DNA of 64,000 nucleotides from Aphelenchoides besseyi (Eukaryota > Nematoda > Chromadorea > Rhabditida > Aphelenchoididae), in assembly GCA_024699855.1 (NCBI GenBank), contig JAMPIQ010000001.1, positions 62,001-126,000 of the forward strand, in the 5' to 3' direction. Positions 44,305 through 56,800 of the stretch are shown piece after piece. Below the pieces are notes generated by a model. The model worked only from the letters and a program-made list of their open reading frames with translations. It ran no database searches and was not told the DNA's origin. The position numbers were made by a program, and so were the translations under genes. The stretch's first letter is position 1, and each line of letters begins with the position of its first letter.

Positions 44305-46178
44305 TCAAGTTCTCTTTCGAAGCTTAACCGGTAGACCGAGAGTTGGTCGAAGAACGATACTAAACTGTTGACCATTTGCTTCCATTTTACGGTCGGTGGT
44401 GATATGAAAGTTGAAAATCAAATGACATATCATTGTTTGTATTTCACGAAGTGCAAATCGTTGACCTAAAAATCGAATTTTTTAAGATAGAATGCCAATT
44501 GTAAAGACCTATGCAATTTCTGGGACCTGCACTAAAGGGAACAAACGCATTTGGCGCGTACTGTTTTCCTTCGGCAAAGTTCTCAGGATCGAATTTCCAG
44601 TGGTCGGGCCAAACAGTATGATTGTGATGCAGAAGAAAAGGCGAGATTTTAACACTAACACCTTTAGGAATCGTAAAGCCATCGATTTGGACTTCATTGC
44701 GAGTTCTTCTTTCAAACATCGGAACTGCGGGAAAAATTCGCAACGATTCTTTGATCACTTTGTTCAACAACTTTAACTCCTTTACTTTGGGAGAGTGAAA
44801 ATCGGTATCCGAATTTCCAAAATGCTCCACGATCTCGTCGTAGAGTTTTTGTTGAACATCGCTATGAAGTGCCAGTAACCACAGACTCCAGTTGATCGCT
44901 GTACTTGTGGTGTCATGTCCTAACACAATCATCAAAACTAGTTTATTACCGAAACTTACCAGCGAACATGAATGTATCGACCTTAAGCTTCTATTTATTT
45001 CTTGATGTATTTCTTAGAACTCACCTGTTCACAAACTTCCTCGGTATTCAATTGTCCTTCACTTTGTAATTCCAACAACAAATCAAGGAAATTCAAACGT
45101 TTCTTCTCGATTTCCGCTTCTTTTTCTTGTTTTCGAATTTCAATTCGCTCACGAACAACCTAAAAAAATAACTTGCGATCATTCTTTCGAAGAAACTAAC
45201 CCATGCAGTCATTTCCTTTAATTGCTTGAGAATTCTTTGCGTTTCGTTTTCATAGCCCAACAAGCTCCAAATAAAAGCGAAATTCATATAAAATGAGTTG
45301 ACACGTAGATGAGACAAATCGGCGAAGCGTTCGATTGCTCTGCAAAGTAAATGATAGCCTTTAGAGTTTAGGTTATGACATTACCGGCAATAGGGTTGAT
45401 GGGGATTACTCAACGAGTTCAATTCGACGCCCATAGCAGCATCTGCGATTATGTCTAACGAGGCCAATTTGATCGGTTCGTACAAATTGATTTCCGTTTT
45501 TCCATCAGCTTTCAGATTCAAAAACTCAATAAAACGCTAAAGGAACATTTGTTATGATAAATAACAGAAACTACTGACTCGGCAATGATAATCCATAGAG
45601 TGTCCGTATTCTTCGAGTTTAGAGAAATGAAACGGCGGAGTCAATAATTTGCGACCTTTGTGCCAGTGATCAACATCTGCAGTCACCAGACCTCTTCCAA
45701 GCCATCTCTTTAGAAAAGTGTAAGAGTCTCCTTTGCTCAATTCGACGTTACTGTTCAATATAACTTTTGCACTCTCACTGTTCAATCTAAGAACAAGGTT
45801 ACCAGAGAACTTAATGATTAATTTACGGAAAGATGACCAAACGTGGACCAAACCACAGCTTCATGACACTTCGCCCCCGAGCCAATGCCTTTTGACTTTC
45901 TTCCAAAAAGAATGCCGGGAACTCTACAAATGAAATTGCAATCCGAGCAATTGTAACACTCCCAACCGCTTTTCTTCTTTGGCAATTTGTGAACACAACC
46001 AATAAAGAGACGAGACTCGGGACCTAAACTTATCTACAATATGAAAGCGTATGTTCCTACCTGGCATATCACGTACAAGCAACCGTTTGTACTGAAGATC
46101 GGAAAGAAAAGTGATGAGATGTCTCAGGAAGTTGACAGCAAAAACGAAAACTACACCCAAAATTAACTTGTCTAACAT
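44305..46178 (-). CDS. cytochrome P450, CYP4-type
   Basis: About nine exons from ATG 46178 to stop 44305. The N-terminus MLDKLILGVVFVFAVNFLRH is a membrane anchor, followed by the hinge MPGPESRLFIG. Conserved CYP4 features follow: WLGRGLVTADVDHWHKGRKL and LLTPPFHFSKLEEY, the I-helix FMFAGHDTTSTA, the ExxR motif in KESLRIFP, FERRTRNEVQIDGFTIPKG, and the heme-binding FVPFSAGPRNCIGQRFA with the ligand Cys. CYP4 enzymes typically hydroxylate fatty acids or similar lipids at the endoplasmic reticulum, using P450 reductase. Exon joins near the heme motif (a GT donor after CIG and TTTTTAG before QRFA) and through the start are in phase. Full-length and apparently functional; subfamily not decided. 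Confidence 0.85.
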
Positions 46179-49100
46179 TTTGCCTGAAACCGAGACGTTG
46201 ATTGAGACACTTATCGCAAACTCAATCAGAGCTTTACTATTGTAGGCGTTCCACTCCAAACGCTTGTTTCAGACTACGCAACGAAAACCACAGACTTTGT
46301 ATTCGTTCGAAGTAGACGGAAATTTTGATGGAATTTCAATTGAAATGCTCTGACAAATGAAAACGTATAAAGTAGAGTGTTTAAACTCAAAAGAAGGGTT
46401 TTTGGTCCGAGTTGTTTGCACAGTGCGAATTTCTAAGAAAGAAAACAAACTCAAAAAACTTTCTTAAACGTGATTTAAATCCAATTAGTCATCTTAAACT
46501 CATTTTCGTTCTACGCGCCAAAATCAAAAGACTAATTGAGAGCTACACGAAGCGTACAGTAATCACGCATAGAAATCAAATTTCGATTGGAGGGTTTGCC
46601 TATTATGTAGCTTAGAGTAAACACCGTAGGTCGAGATGACAACCAAATTGTCGACCGATAATTAACCGAACAATCAGTTCGTAGAAAGCAAATGAACTTT
46701 TCTGAGCACAAAGTAGTAATCACTATTGATGGCCGACGTCTAACGATCAAAAGATCTGCACTTCTGGTCGTTGATCGCCAACTTTCATGTTTTACGAATT
46801 GGAAGGCGATGTAAAAGTGCAGAGATATCAGAACACGTGGTTGTTTCGCGCTGATTTAATGCTGACTAGAGAACTTGTAGTTAATCAACGATTATCACTC
46901 TTTGGAGCGACTTGTAGTTTGTGGTCAGGATTCTTTAACGGATCCGAACAGCTTTCTTTGATGAGTACTAACATTGTATTTGAGAAAATATGTGCAATGA
47001 ACTTCAAAAACTTTTCTAGTGCAGTCATTCCTATTAAATGATTGAACAAGAGCTTAAGATTATAAAAGTAGCCATTACATTGATCTTATAAATGGAATTC
47101 TATGTGTAATGCAACATTTAATTGAGCACTTTGGGTATTCGGATGTTAACTCACAGGTTTTGTGCAATGTTTTTTCCACAAACTCTTGTTTAGTAATTAG
47201 CTCTTGTACTCGCTAATTCGAACAAATGAGTCACTGAGCCGATTCGAGAAGATCCTTCACAAACAGAGAATTCGAGTGGTTTCTCTCGTCTTTGACTTTT
47301 GAATTTGCAATTCAGAAGTTCCGACTGATCGCCGCTTTGCAAATTCTTTAGACGATCGAAATGGAACAAGAAAATGAAAGTGAGTTGATCATGAGGTTTA
47401 GCAACGTAGTATGTTTGCAGGACAATTTCGACCGTCCGTTCTGCATCGGCGTCTTTATCGTCGTTATCCAACACGTCGTGATCGTTACCGTCTTTTTGCC
47501 ACGTTGATGTTCCGTGAGTTTGCAGAGTTTGGCTGTTGATTCTGTGAGCAAAAGAAGTTCATAACAGCGAATTTACGCGCTTTTTTCTTATCAACTGCCA
47601 TCGGTAATTTAACGATCGTCAGAACTGTCGACGCGTTCCGGAGAGTTTTTTCTCTTCATAATCAAAAGCAGATGCCTGTTGGCCCGAAGGTTTGATTTTA
47701 AGACCAATCGATTTGATTGATCTGCAGGTCTTGAGGGTTCCCGAGATTGAAGTTGCAAAAACAACTTCGAACGATTCCAATTGAAGTCGCCGCAAATTTA
47801 TTGACGAGACTCGAACTCGCAATAAAACGCGTGTTACGTGTCCGGGGAATGAATTGCTCGGTGACGCGTTTTTTGGCCGCCTGCCAACAAAGAACATGCT
47901 TTTTTTCGGTCTTGTCGATCATTTGCGGCGGAAGCGAACTTGAGGACAACGACGCTTTTTCTCGTCAGCTACGTGGTTTCTGGCGTTTTTGATTGATTAC
48001 AAACCGAAAGCCGCGTCTTTCAGCGGATCTCAAGTGCGCAAATGCAAATCGCTTTCGCGCTGTTCGGGATCTCGATCTTAGGACATTCGCGCAAATTGGA
48101 CGTCTTTTCAGCGCCTTTTCGCTTTTCGTAGAGCGTTTGTGAAGCGAACAAAATTGGAACTTTTTTCCGCTTTTAATCGAACGCGCAACAGGACGCCAAT
48201 TAACATTTGAATGCGAAAGTTGACGTTTTCATTTTGTTGCGTGTTTCTCGTTTCGATCTAACGTTTGGAGTTTTAAGACCCGAAATTCTCAATTGGATGA
48301 TTTTATTCAAAAGACAAAATGTTTCTGAAGCAAATTGGACGTTTGGTTCCCTTCAAGGGATCAAGGAAAGAGCGACAAAAACGTAAGTTCAACTTCTTTG
48401 TGCACTGGTGGTTAATTTCAATAGAGTTAATCTTTTTCCAACTGGTCACTTCTGTTCAGCAGTCGCCACGAAACATCAAACGAGCAGTCAACTCGGATTT
48501 ATTTTGACCATTGAATTGAACACACGAAACTTTTTTCCTCATAATAACGACCATGAATCGCAACGTCCACTCCGTTTTTTCGTACGCATCGGATTTTTTT
48601 CACGTGACGCACAAAAGCGCGTGGACGAAAAAAAGAGAATCCGGGACTCCGCGGTCTTCTAGTTCAACGACACGTTTTCGCGTTGAAGTCAAAACATCTG
48701 TTTGAATACACGAAGATATGCGAATCTCCGGTTTGAATCTCGACGTTTTCAATTTACGATCAATATGATTTGTCGAGGGTATTAAACGTTGATTAGATGA
48801 ATCGCCAAATTTTCGTTTCGAACATAAATTAGTGGACGTCAACGAGTCGTTTGCGTTTCTTCGAGACTCTCGCGCAGTTTAATCATAATGACCTCCAAAA
48901 GCTCTTTTGAGACGCTGACAATCCGTAGTGAATGCGCGAAAGTCGCCAAAAAGAGCACAGTTCTCCTCTTCAGCCCTCTGGCAACGAATGAAAGCCAAGA
49001 GCGTTTGTTGTTTGGACATTTTGGGAGAAAGGGAGTCCGAAAAAGACGGTTGGAAGTCGAGAGTTGCGCGTAAAAATTCAGAAATTCGATGTGGTTTTCG

Positions 49101-50818
49101 AAAAAGTGGAAGCAGGAATGCGTCACTTTTTTCTTTAATTTTGCGGATTTTCAAGCGTAGAAGTTGGCCATGACTCCACGCTGAAATTTCTTTCGCCAAG
49201 TTTATTTCCGTTTTATGATTCAACAAACAGAACGCCGCGTTTATGGGAAAAACCTTTTCGTTTTATTTAAATTCCCGGCGAACGCTCATCTTTAGCTGCG
49301 TTGCCAAGACGCTCTCGAACTTTACACTTTCGCGCGACAGTTAATTGCTTGTAGTTTTCTCTCATTTGCATTTCGGCGCACTAATTGCGTTGATATGCGA
49401 TCTGAACGCGAACCAATTGAAACTGTTTAGTTGCGTTGTTTCCAGGTCTTCTAATGTCTTTTTACTTATTCGAACGCTAATTCCCGGAAATTACAACCTT
49501 CGATGTTACGACACTTTCGAGCGCATCGACGTGGAAGATGTTGTGGTTGTTTTTTCTGTTTACGACGATTCAAGAGTAAGTTCAAGAGTGGACGTTCGTG
49601 GTGATTACTGATTCGAGACACAGATTGCACAAAACAACCAAAAAGTATAGAAAATGTTAAGAGCAGAAAGAGACTGTTGAGAAGGTTGGTCTCAAAGAGC
49701 GTGGAAATGTTGTGAACCGCGTCGATTGTTAAACTTACAGCTTGTAATTGGCATTCGTAGCTATTCACGAGATTTCAACGTTCGTTTCAACGATTCTCTT
49801 AACGTCGAGTCGTTGAAGGACGGAAATCGCGTTTTGTTGTTTGCCGTGGGCTTTCGAGAGTTTTTTTGGGACAAAAAAGAGCTTCGCGAATTCGTTTTTG
49901 GGTTGACAACGTTGAGCTTTTTCGGATTTCCGAACAGCTTTCCGTTCAGTTTCCGTTATTGATCGCGAAAAAATATATTTCGATTGGCGGAAAGTCGTAA
50001 AATTTTCGTTTTCACGTCGACGGTCAATTCACTCACAAGTGAACAACTTTAAAATTTATTGCGATTGAATGGCGCAAAACACCGTTGACGTTACGGTAAA
50101 TTCCAGCGAACGGCCAAACCGTCGAAACGTTCTCTCGAATTTGACTGTCGGCAGACGTCTTTCTGCGGCTGCAGCGGTTTGATTGATTGCGCGTGCGTCG
50201 GCAGATTTGCTGCGCAATTGACTCTGCAGAATTGACGACGATTCCCAGCGTCCGGTCGATTTGTTTTCGATCGTGCGTGTGCAATCAACGTGTTTAATGG
50301 ATTGCGTTATTCCAACTGATTATCAGCAGTTTTTGCGTTTTGATTGTCGAGGCGGAAATCAAAACAATTGATTCAACGGCGAGATTCGCCATTCCATAAA
50401 CGTTTGAATTCGAGTCGTCACCCGCCAAAATCTGCCCGTTTTTCAAATGTCGTCAGGGTACCTGCTCGCATCGACGTCTTTGCTTTGAGGACATTGAAAA
50501 CCGGAGGAGGTTTTTCTGTGCGCACTCGTTGCTTTTTAGGTCCGGTTGTTTTTTTGTTTTTCTTTGGTGGCGTGCAAAGATCGGCGTCGGTGACAAGATG
50601 GTGAGAAGACGGCCATTTTTGCTCGTGACATTCGCGGATGCGAGTTGGACGCAATCGCATTCGTATGGAATTGCAAATGTTTGTATTTTTGCATTCAACA
50701 CGCCACGTCAGAACTCGCAAGCGACCTTGTGGTCAGCAAGTGAGTCGAGAGTATTTTTGGTTTTGCGCTTTTTGAACGCGAGTTTCTGCGTTCTCTTGAA
50801 CTCAATTTGCCGGTCTTC
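46179..50818. other. 4.6 kb upstream region, no firm gene
   Basis: Two weak candidates. 48319-48381 on the plus strand is a possible first exon (MFLKQIGRLVPFKGSRKERQ, then GTAAGT) that could belong to the downstream giant gene, but its phase does not match the next exon. 47603-47190 on the minus strand has MAVDKKKA, an intron-like gap and a 110-codon open stretch (HDVLDNDDKDADAERTVEIV) whose phase is also off by one. Otherwise promoter-like spacer with TTT/AAA-rich runs. Confidence 0.35.
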
Positions 50819-50880
50819 AGAAGAGAAAGTGTTATGATCATTTGAGTACATCGGTGCACAAGCAAAATCAACAGCCAAAA

Positions 50881-53800
50881 ATGAACGAATTCCTTCGTTT
50901 CATTTCCTCTCCGTTACGATCTGTTTCAGACGAACACGAGAAAATTCAAAAGAAGACGTTTACAAAATGGATTAACTATCATCTGGAGACTGTGAGTTTT
51001 CATGTCTTGATGTCGATCACTTTCATTCTTCAGCATACGTCCTCTGGACATGTGAGCAACTTGTACACCGACCTTCGGGACGGTGTTTTCTTATGTCACT
51101 TGGTTGAAGTGCTTACTGGTGATGCGCTGGTAAGAATCGAATTCACGGCTTTAATCGCACTCTTAGCCGGTAAACAAAACCCACTTCTCCAAACGAGTTC
51201 ATCACATCAGCAATCTGACTACCGTTCTCAACGTGTTACGAGGTCGTGGCCTTGAGTTGGTGAACAATAATCCGACTGATCTGGCCGACGGAAATCCGCA
51301 CATTGTTTTGGGTCTGATATGGCAGATTATCCTTCACTTTCAAGTGAGAACTTTAGAATCAGAAATCATATTGATTTTGTTTTCAGGTAGAGACTGCAAT
51401 CGAACTACTACGCGAATGGGGACTCGATGGAACGGCCCACGGTGCTGGAGCAATGATTGTGGACGAACCGGCAACCAGTAGCAGCAAAGCCTCTTCTCCC
51501 ACTTCTTCGGTCGCTTCTTCGTTTCGAATGCCAAAAACTCCCGATCGAATTCTGCGTCGTTGGTTGGCGACGGAAATTGGCGGTCACTACGGAATCTCAA
51601 TCGAAGACATGGATCGCTCGTGGAAAGATGGCGTCGCTTTCTGTGCGTTAGTTCATCGTTGTCGCCCCGATCTTGTCGACATGGACGCCGTGAAGCGTTC
51701 AACACCACGCGAAAACCTCGAATTGGCTTTCAATTTGGCCAACAGTCATCTCGGCATTCGGCCATTGTTGGACGTCGAGGACATGCTTTGCGATCGACCG
51801 GACAAGAGGTCAGTGGTCACTTACGTTTCTCAATTCCTTCGACCGGCATCCGGAAGCGGGCGCAACGGTGCTGCATTGCCGTTGAAGAGTCGCGAGTTTT
51901 ATTCGGTTTTAATCGAATGGATCGAGAAAACCGCCGCGGACGCACGTTTGGCCAATCCGCCCACCGAGTTGCCGCAGGAGGCGCAACTGACAGCCGACTT
52001 CGAATGGCACGACGAAATTCGCCGTGAACTTTTGCGCAATCGCGTTTTCTTCGCTGATCTTCGACGCAACAGTCACGTTTTGCTTGTGGACGAGTGGACG
52101 AAAATCGAGGAGAAGTGAGTTGCTTGGTGTTTCCGCTTAATTGGACCTTCAGATGGAACAAAATTTGCGCCAACATGCGCGATTGGAACGCCGTTTTCGA
52201 TCGTGAACTGCCGGAGCCGTTACTTTCTATTGCCGAGTGGTTGGCGACGGGCGAGAAGTTGATTCATTCGGCTCTCGAATTGGACGACAAATTGGATGTC
52301 GAAGCTCTGAAGTACATGGACAGAACCGTTTCGTATCACAACGTAAGTGAATTTCTAAGTTACGGGTTGATTGGATATCTTCAGCAACACTTTAAAATCT
52401 TTCCGATTCAACGTGAACGTTTCTATTCGATCGCACAAACAGGCAAAGTGGAGGGTCAACTCGTGAAACCCGAACTGATCACAATGCTTCGCAAGCGAAT
52501 CGAAGCCTTGTCAACCGAATATCATATGCGAATCCAAACTCTTCTGTTGCTCCAGGTTCACTACAAAATTCTTGTTTTTGTTGCTGATTTGAACAAGAAA
52601 ATCGAAAGCTGGAAGGTTGCTCACTCCTCATCGATTTTGCAGCGATGGATTGGAGAATTTCAAGTGAGTTCGAAGACTTGCCGATTGATCTTCTTGGGTT
52701 TCAGGCCGAACAGAAAACCCGACCAAGACAGCAAGGCGAGAAGTTGATTCAATTGATGCGAGATGCGATGACCGGCAATTTCGGTTTGCGGAGGTTTAAT
52801 ATCGTTGACTGTTGAACTCTTTCAGCTTTGCCAAAACTGAATGCTCGAGAAGCGTTGGAAGCAAACAGGATTGCCGTTGAAGACGTGATCAGTCGTTTTG
52901 AAGCCCTCGGCACGAGCCTCGAACGACAGAAACGCGCGTGGGATCGTTTCGAGCGCGAAACCAAAAAGTTGGAAGCCGCTTTGACGGTCAGCAACGTCGA
53001 CGAGCAACAGACGAACGAAGAAGCCGCAAAGATTTTGGCCGATTGCGCGATGATAGCCGACAAGATCGTGAGGTTGAGTGGCTCGGCTGCTGCCAAGTCG
53101 GCACTTGGCGAACGATTAGCGACGTTGAATTCGAAAATGAAATCTGTGAGTTTTTTGAGTCTACGGATTGGTCTCCAATTGTCGAAATGTTAATTGCGAG
53201 TTGTTTGACGGGTCCTATCGATCATAGTTTCTATTTTCGAGAAAGGAAAAAGAATCTCGGGAATTCGAATTTTGATGTAAATCGAATTGACAACTTGATT
53301 TGTAATACAAAACGCAATCGAACAACTTTCCTTCTTTGCTTTAATTTGATTGCCGCCCAGTTAGATTGGTGGGAATGTTTAGAAGAAAGAAAAACAACTG
53401 CTAATCGATTTAGTTTCTAATCAACGCGACTTTCAGAAACCTGCCGCTCCATCGAGGTTGACGAAAAAAGAAAATACTGTTGCGACGGAAGAAACGGTCT
53501 CGAAGGTCGCGAGAATTCACGTTCGTCCATCACCAGCCGAGGAAATGGAGACGAAAGAAGCCGAATACACGTTACATCGCTTGAATGCTTTTGTTCGACG
53601 AGTCAAAGGATTTCTGCGTAAGACACCGGCAAACAAGCAGGACGTCAACGATCTGATAGCCGATCTGAATGTGAGTAAACGAACAAAAAGCGAAAGTGAT
53701 TTCTCGGTTTTAGGACTCGGAAAAAGCCTTTGACGATTATGATAAACTGCTTGAAGACGTGGAAAAACTGTCTGGAGTTGACAAGAAGGAGACGAGAAAA

Positions 53801-56800
53801 ATTGCTGCCATCTACGCTCAACAACGAATTGAAATCAAGAACCGTGTACATAAGCTTAACTCCTTGAAGCCAATCATTGCCTTTGTTGAAAACAATCTTT
53901 ACACTCTTCAACTATGGACCACACATCACGATCCCGACTCTCCAATGGCACAACTGAGTATTAAGGAACGAGCCGATCTGGTTGAGCACATCGGACGTGA
54001 ACTGGAAATTTTGGAACAACCAGAGAATATGGAGATTGTGAATCCCGAACACCTGCGTGCAACTCAACGACAAATCAGCGAGTTGTTTGTGGTAAGTTAA
54101 AACTTGAAGAAAACTCATGGCAACGTTAAAATGAACCTGAAAACTGAAAGTGTGTGTGCTAACTTTTCTTAATTTCCGCTCTAACCCACGCTTTTTTGCT
54201 TAAAATTTTAGCTCGTCGAAACGCAACAACTCGAAGTTTTCATGGAAGAGATAGAAACTCGCGTTTTGATTACTAGAGTTCGTCGGAATGCGCCGCCCAC
54301 CTCAACTAAACCAACGGGTCCAACGGCCGAAGAGAAATTGGCTAAGGTTTCCATTTGTGTTGTCTTCTTTCTCTGTCATTCGTGTCTTTGTCGTCTAATC
54401 GCTGATTTGTGCTTTGAACTGAATGGCGCAGTGGCATACGAGATTGTTTTCAAGTCCAAAGTCTGTCGGAGTGTTTCGTTCTAGTTCACTTTGGTTCGTA
54501 TTTGGACGAAAACAAAATCACACAAAGAACTGTCCTCACGGTCACGATTAGATCTTTGGGCTGTAGATGTTGTGAGACAAATTGGTTTTTGGGTGAAGGA
54601 AAATTTGATCAACGGTTTTTTAATTGCCGGTTCTCTTCTCAGCCGTTCGTTTTCTTTATGCACGTATTTTCAGCAAAAATCGGAAATGCAAGAAGCTTTG
54701 AACGAGTTGGATGAGTTCGTTAAACAAGGCGGCGATATGTCCAAACGTGTGGATTTATTGCGCGCTCGTTTCGAAGAACAAATGCACAAATCCAACGAAG
54801 CGTCAAGCAGCATTAACGTGAATCCTCAACTACAAAAACAACGAATTGACGAGCTTCTGAAGCGAAAAGCCGAAGTCATTCGTCGGCCAATCGATTCTGA
54901 CACCGCGGCTCGGGGTGCAATCAACGAAATGCAAATGATCAACGTCACTTTGGTTCACTTAAAAGGTATCTGTATCTCGTTGTCACCTTTAACTTGTTCT
55001 TTTAGTAGCAAACGATAAACGTAATTTGGCTTTGGAGCGTCAATGGTCCGAATTATACGCTCTCATTAGTCGACTTCTATCGTATCAGGAGAAGGTGAAG
55101 GAGCTGAGCGAGAAATCACAACATGAACGCGATGCCCTCCAACTCTGGCATTTGATTCAAGACGTCGATGGACTGACTCTTATTTTGGATGTAATGAAAA
55201 CCGAAAGCAACATGCCTTTTGCAACCAACGTTTACCAACTGGCGACAAATCTGAAAAAACAGTTGAAAGAGAAACAAGGAAAAGAGTTGAAGCGAATCGC
55301 TCAACGATTGCAAGACATTGAGTTCGTTGGAGAAGTTGATTTGCCGTTGGCGCAGACGGTCGTTAAGGTGAGTTCTCAAGCAAACTCGCAATGCAAATTA
55401 AGCTTTTCGTTTGACTTTTGCAACGTTTCAGTTCAAATTTCCCGTCGAAAGTTTATCTCCGGGTTGCTCGTCATTTGTCACCAAGAGAGCGGATCCTTTT
55501 TGCGTCCCGCTTTCGAAAAAACGAGCGAAACGTTCAAACCAAACGCAAAAAACAGCGTGCAGATTAACTCAAACAGAAAACACGCATTAAATTTTCTTGT
55601 CCGAATTGTACGATTCAGTAGGCTGTTTTCGCACTCCTTATCACTGTTTATTGTCGCCGAAAGGCTTTTAATTTTCGGAACATTGACGCTTATCAGCTGT
55701 TCCCGGACGCCCATTCAGCGCGTTCTCTTCACGGCCCCCGATTTCCGTGATTTGCTCGCATTCAAAAGCCGACGTGTCGATTACGAAGCCAAAAATACGT
55801 AATCAATGTTTATTTTCGAAATTAAAACGTTGCGCAATCTCGCTCCGATCAACGAGCGAAACGAAATTCGTTTGACGCCTCTCGCGATTTTCAGTCCAAG
55901 TGACCTTCCAGTTGCGACTCTTCACGCTTCTCTGAATCCTTCAGTCTTTCGACTGATTAGAAAGAGTTTCGCTTTTTGTGCAAATGGAAAGACGTTCCAC
56001 GCATTTAGCGTCCGGAAGAAAGCAAGATACCGTAAACAAAAAACGTGCGAAAAAGATCGATTGTCCACGAAGTTAATTTTTCAAAACCGATTTTTTACTG
56101 CGCAGTTTTGATTTACGAGCGTTGGAAAAAACAAGTGCGTGAAGGTCAACGACGAAGAGTTTTCGGTCTTTGCGTCAAACAACTCGCTTTTGCAGGAGCT
56201 GTGCCGTGAAATCGTTGGACTCACGCAGCAGCCCGAGACTGAAGAAGCGAATCGACTGGAATCCCGTGCCATTGCCGCACGACGTCTGATCGAACAGAAA
56301 ATGGACTTCTTCCGTCGTCTGCAACAATTCCACGACGAAGTCAAAAAGCTACGCGCTCAGAACGCCGCTTGGAGATGCATCCAGAAGACAGAAGTTTGTG
56401 ATGGCGTGGAAATCACTGTAATAAATATGTTTTTCAGATTCCCGAAGTGCGAATCGCTTTACAGACACAAAACGATTTGATTTGCGGACAATTAAACGAA
56501 GAAAGAAATTTCATTGAATCCGAATTGAGCGAAATCGAAGCCAACTTCTTTCAGGCGGAACGTGATCGCGTGAGGGAGAAGTGTGTTTCTTTGTCTTTTG
56601 GGTCCTTATCTCGCCATTTTAAGATTCCGACTGATCTGTGGTCAATTGGAGAATTGCGCCGAATTGATCGAGAATCGCGAAGAGTATTTGAAGAACGTGA
56701 ACGACTTCATCGGTCTCTTCAACAACGACTCCGCTCTTCAGGAAGCCGGTTCATCGGTAAGCCAAAAGAAACGCATCGTGTTGATAACGAGTTCATAGGA

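Noticed and set aside
55400..56100. Open stretches as extra exons of the giant gene
   Set aside because: They are Phe/Arg-rich without the helical Glu/Gln/Leu character of the rod and lie between good donor and acceptor sites, so they are intron.
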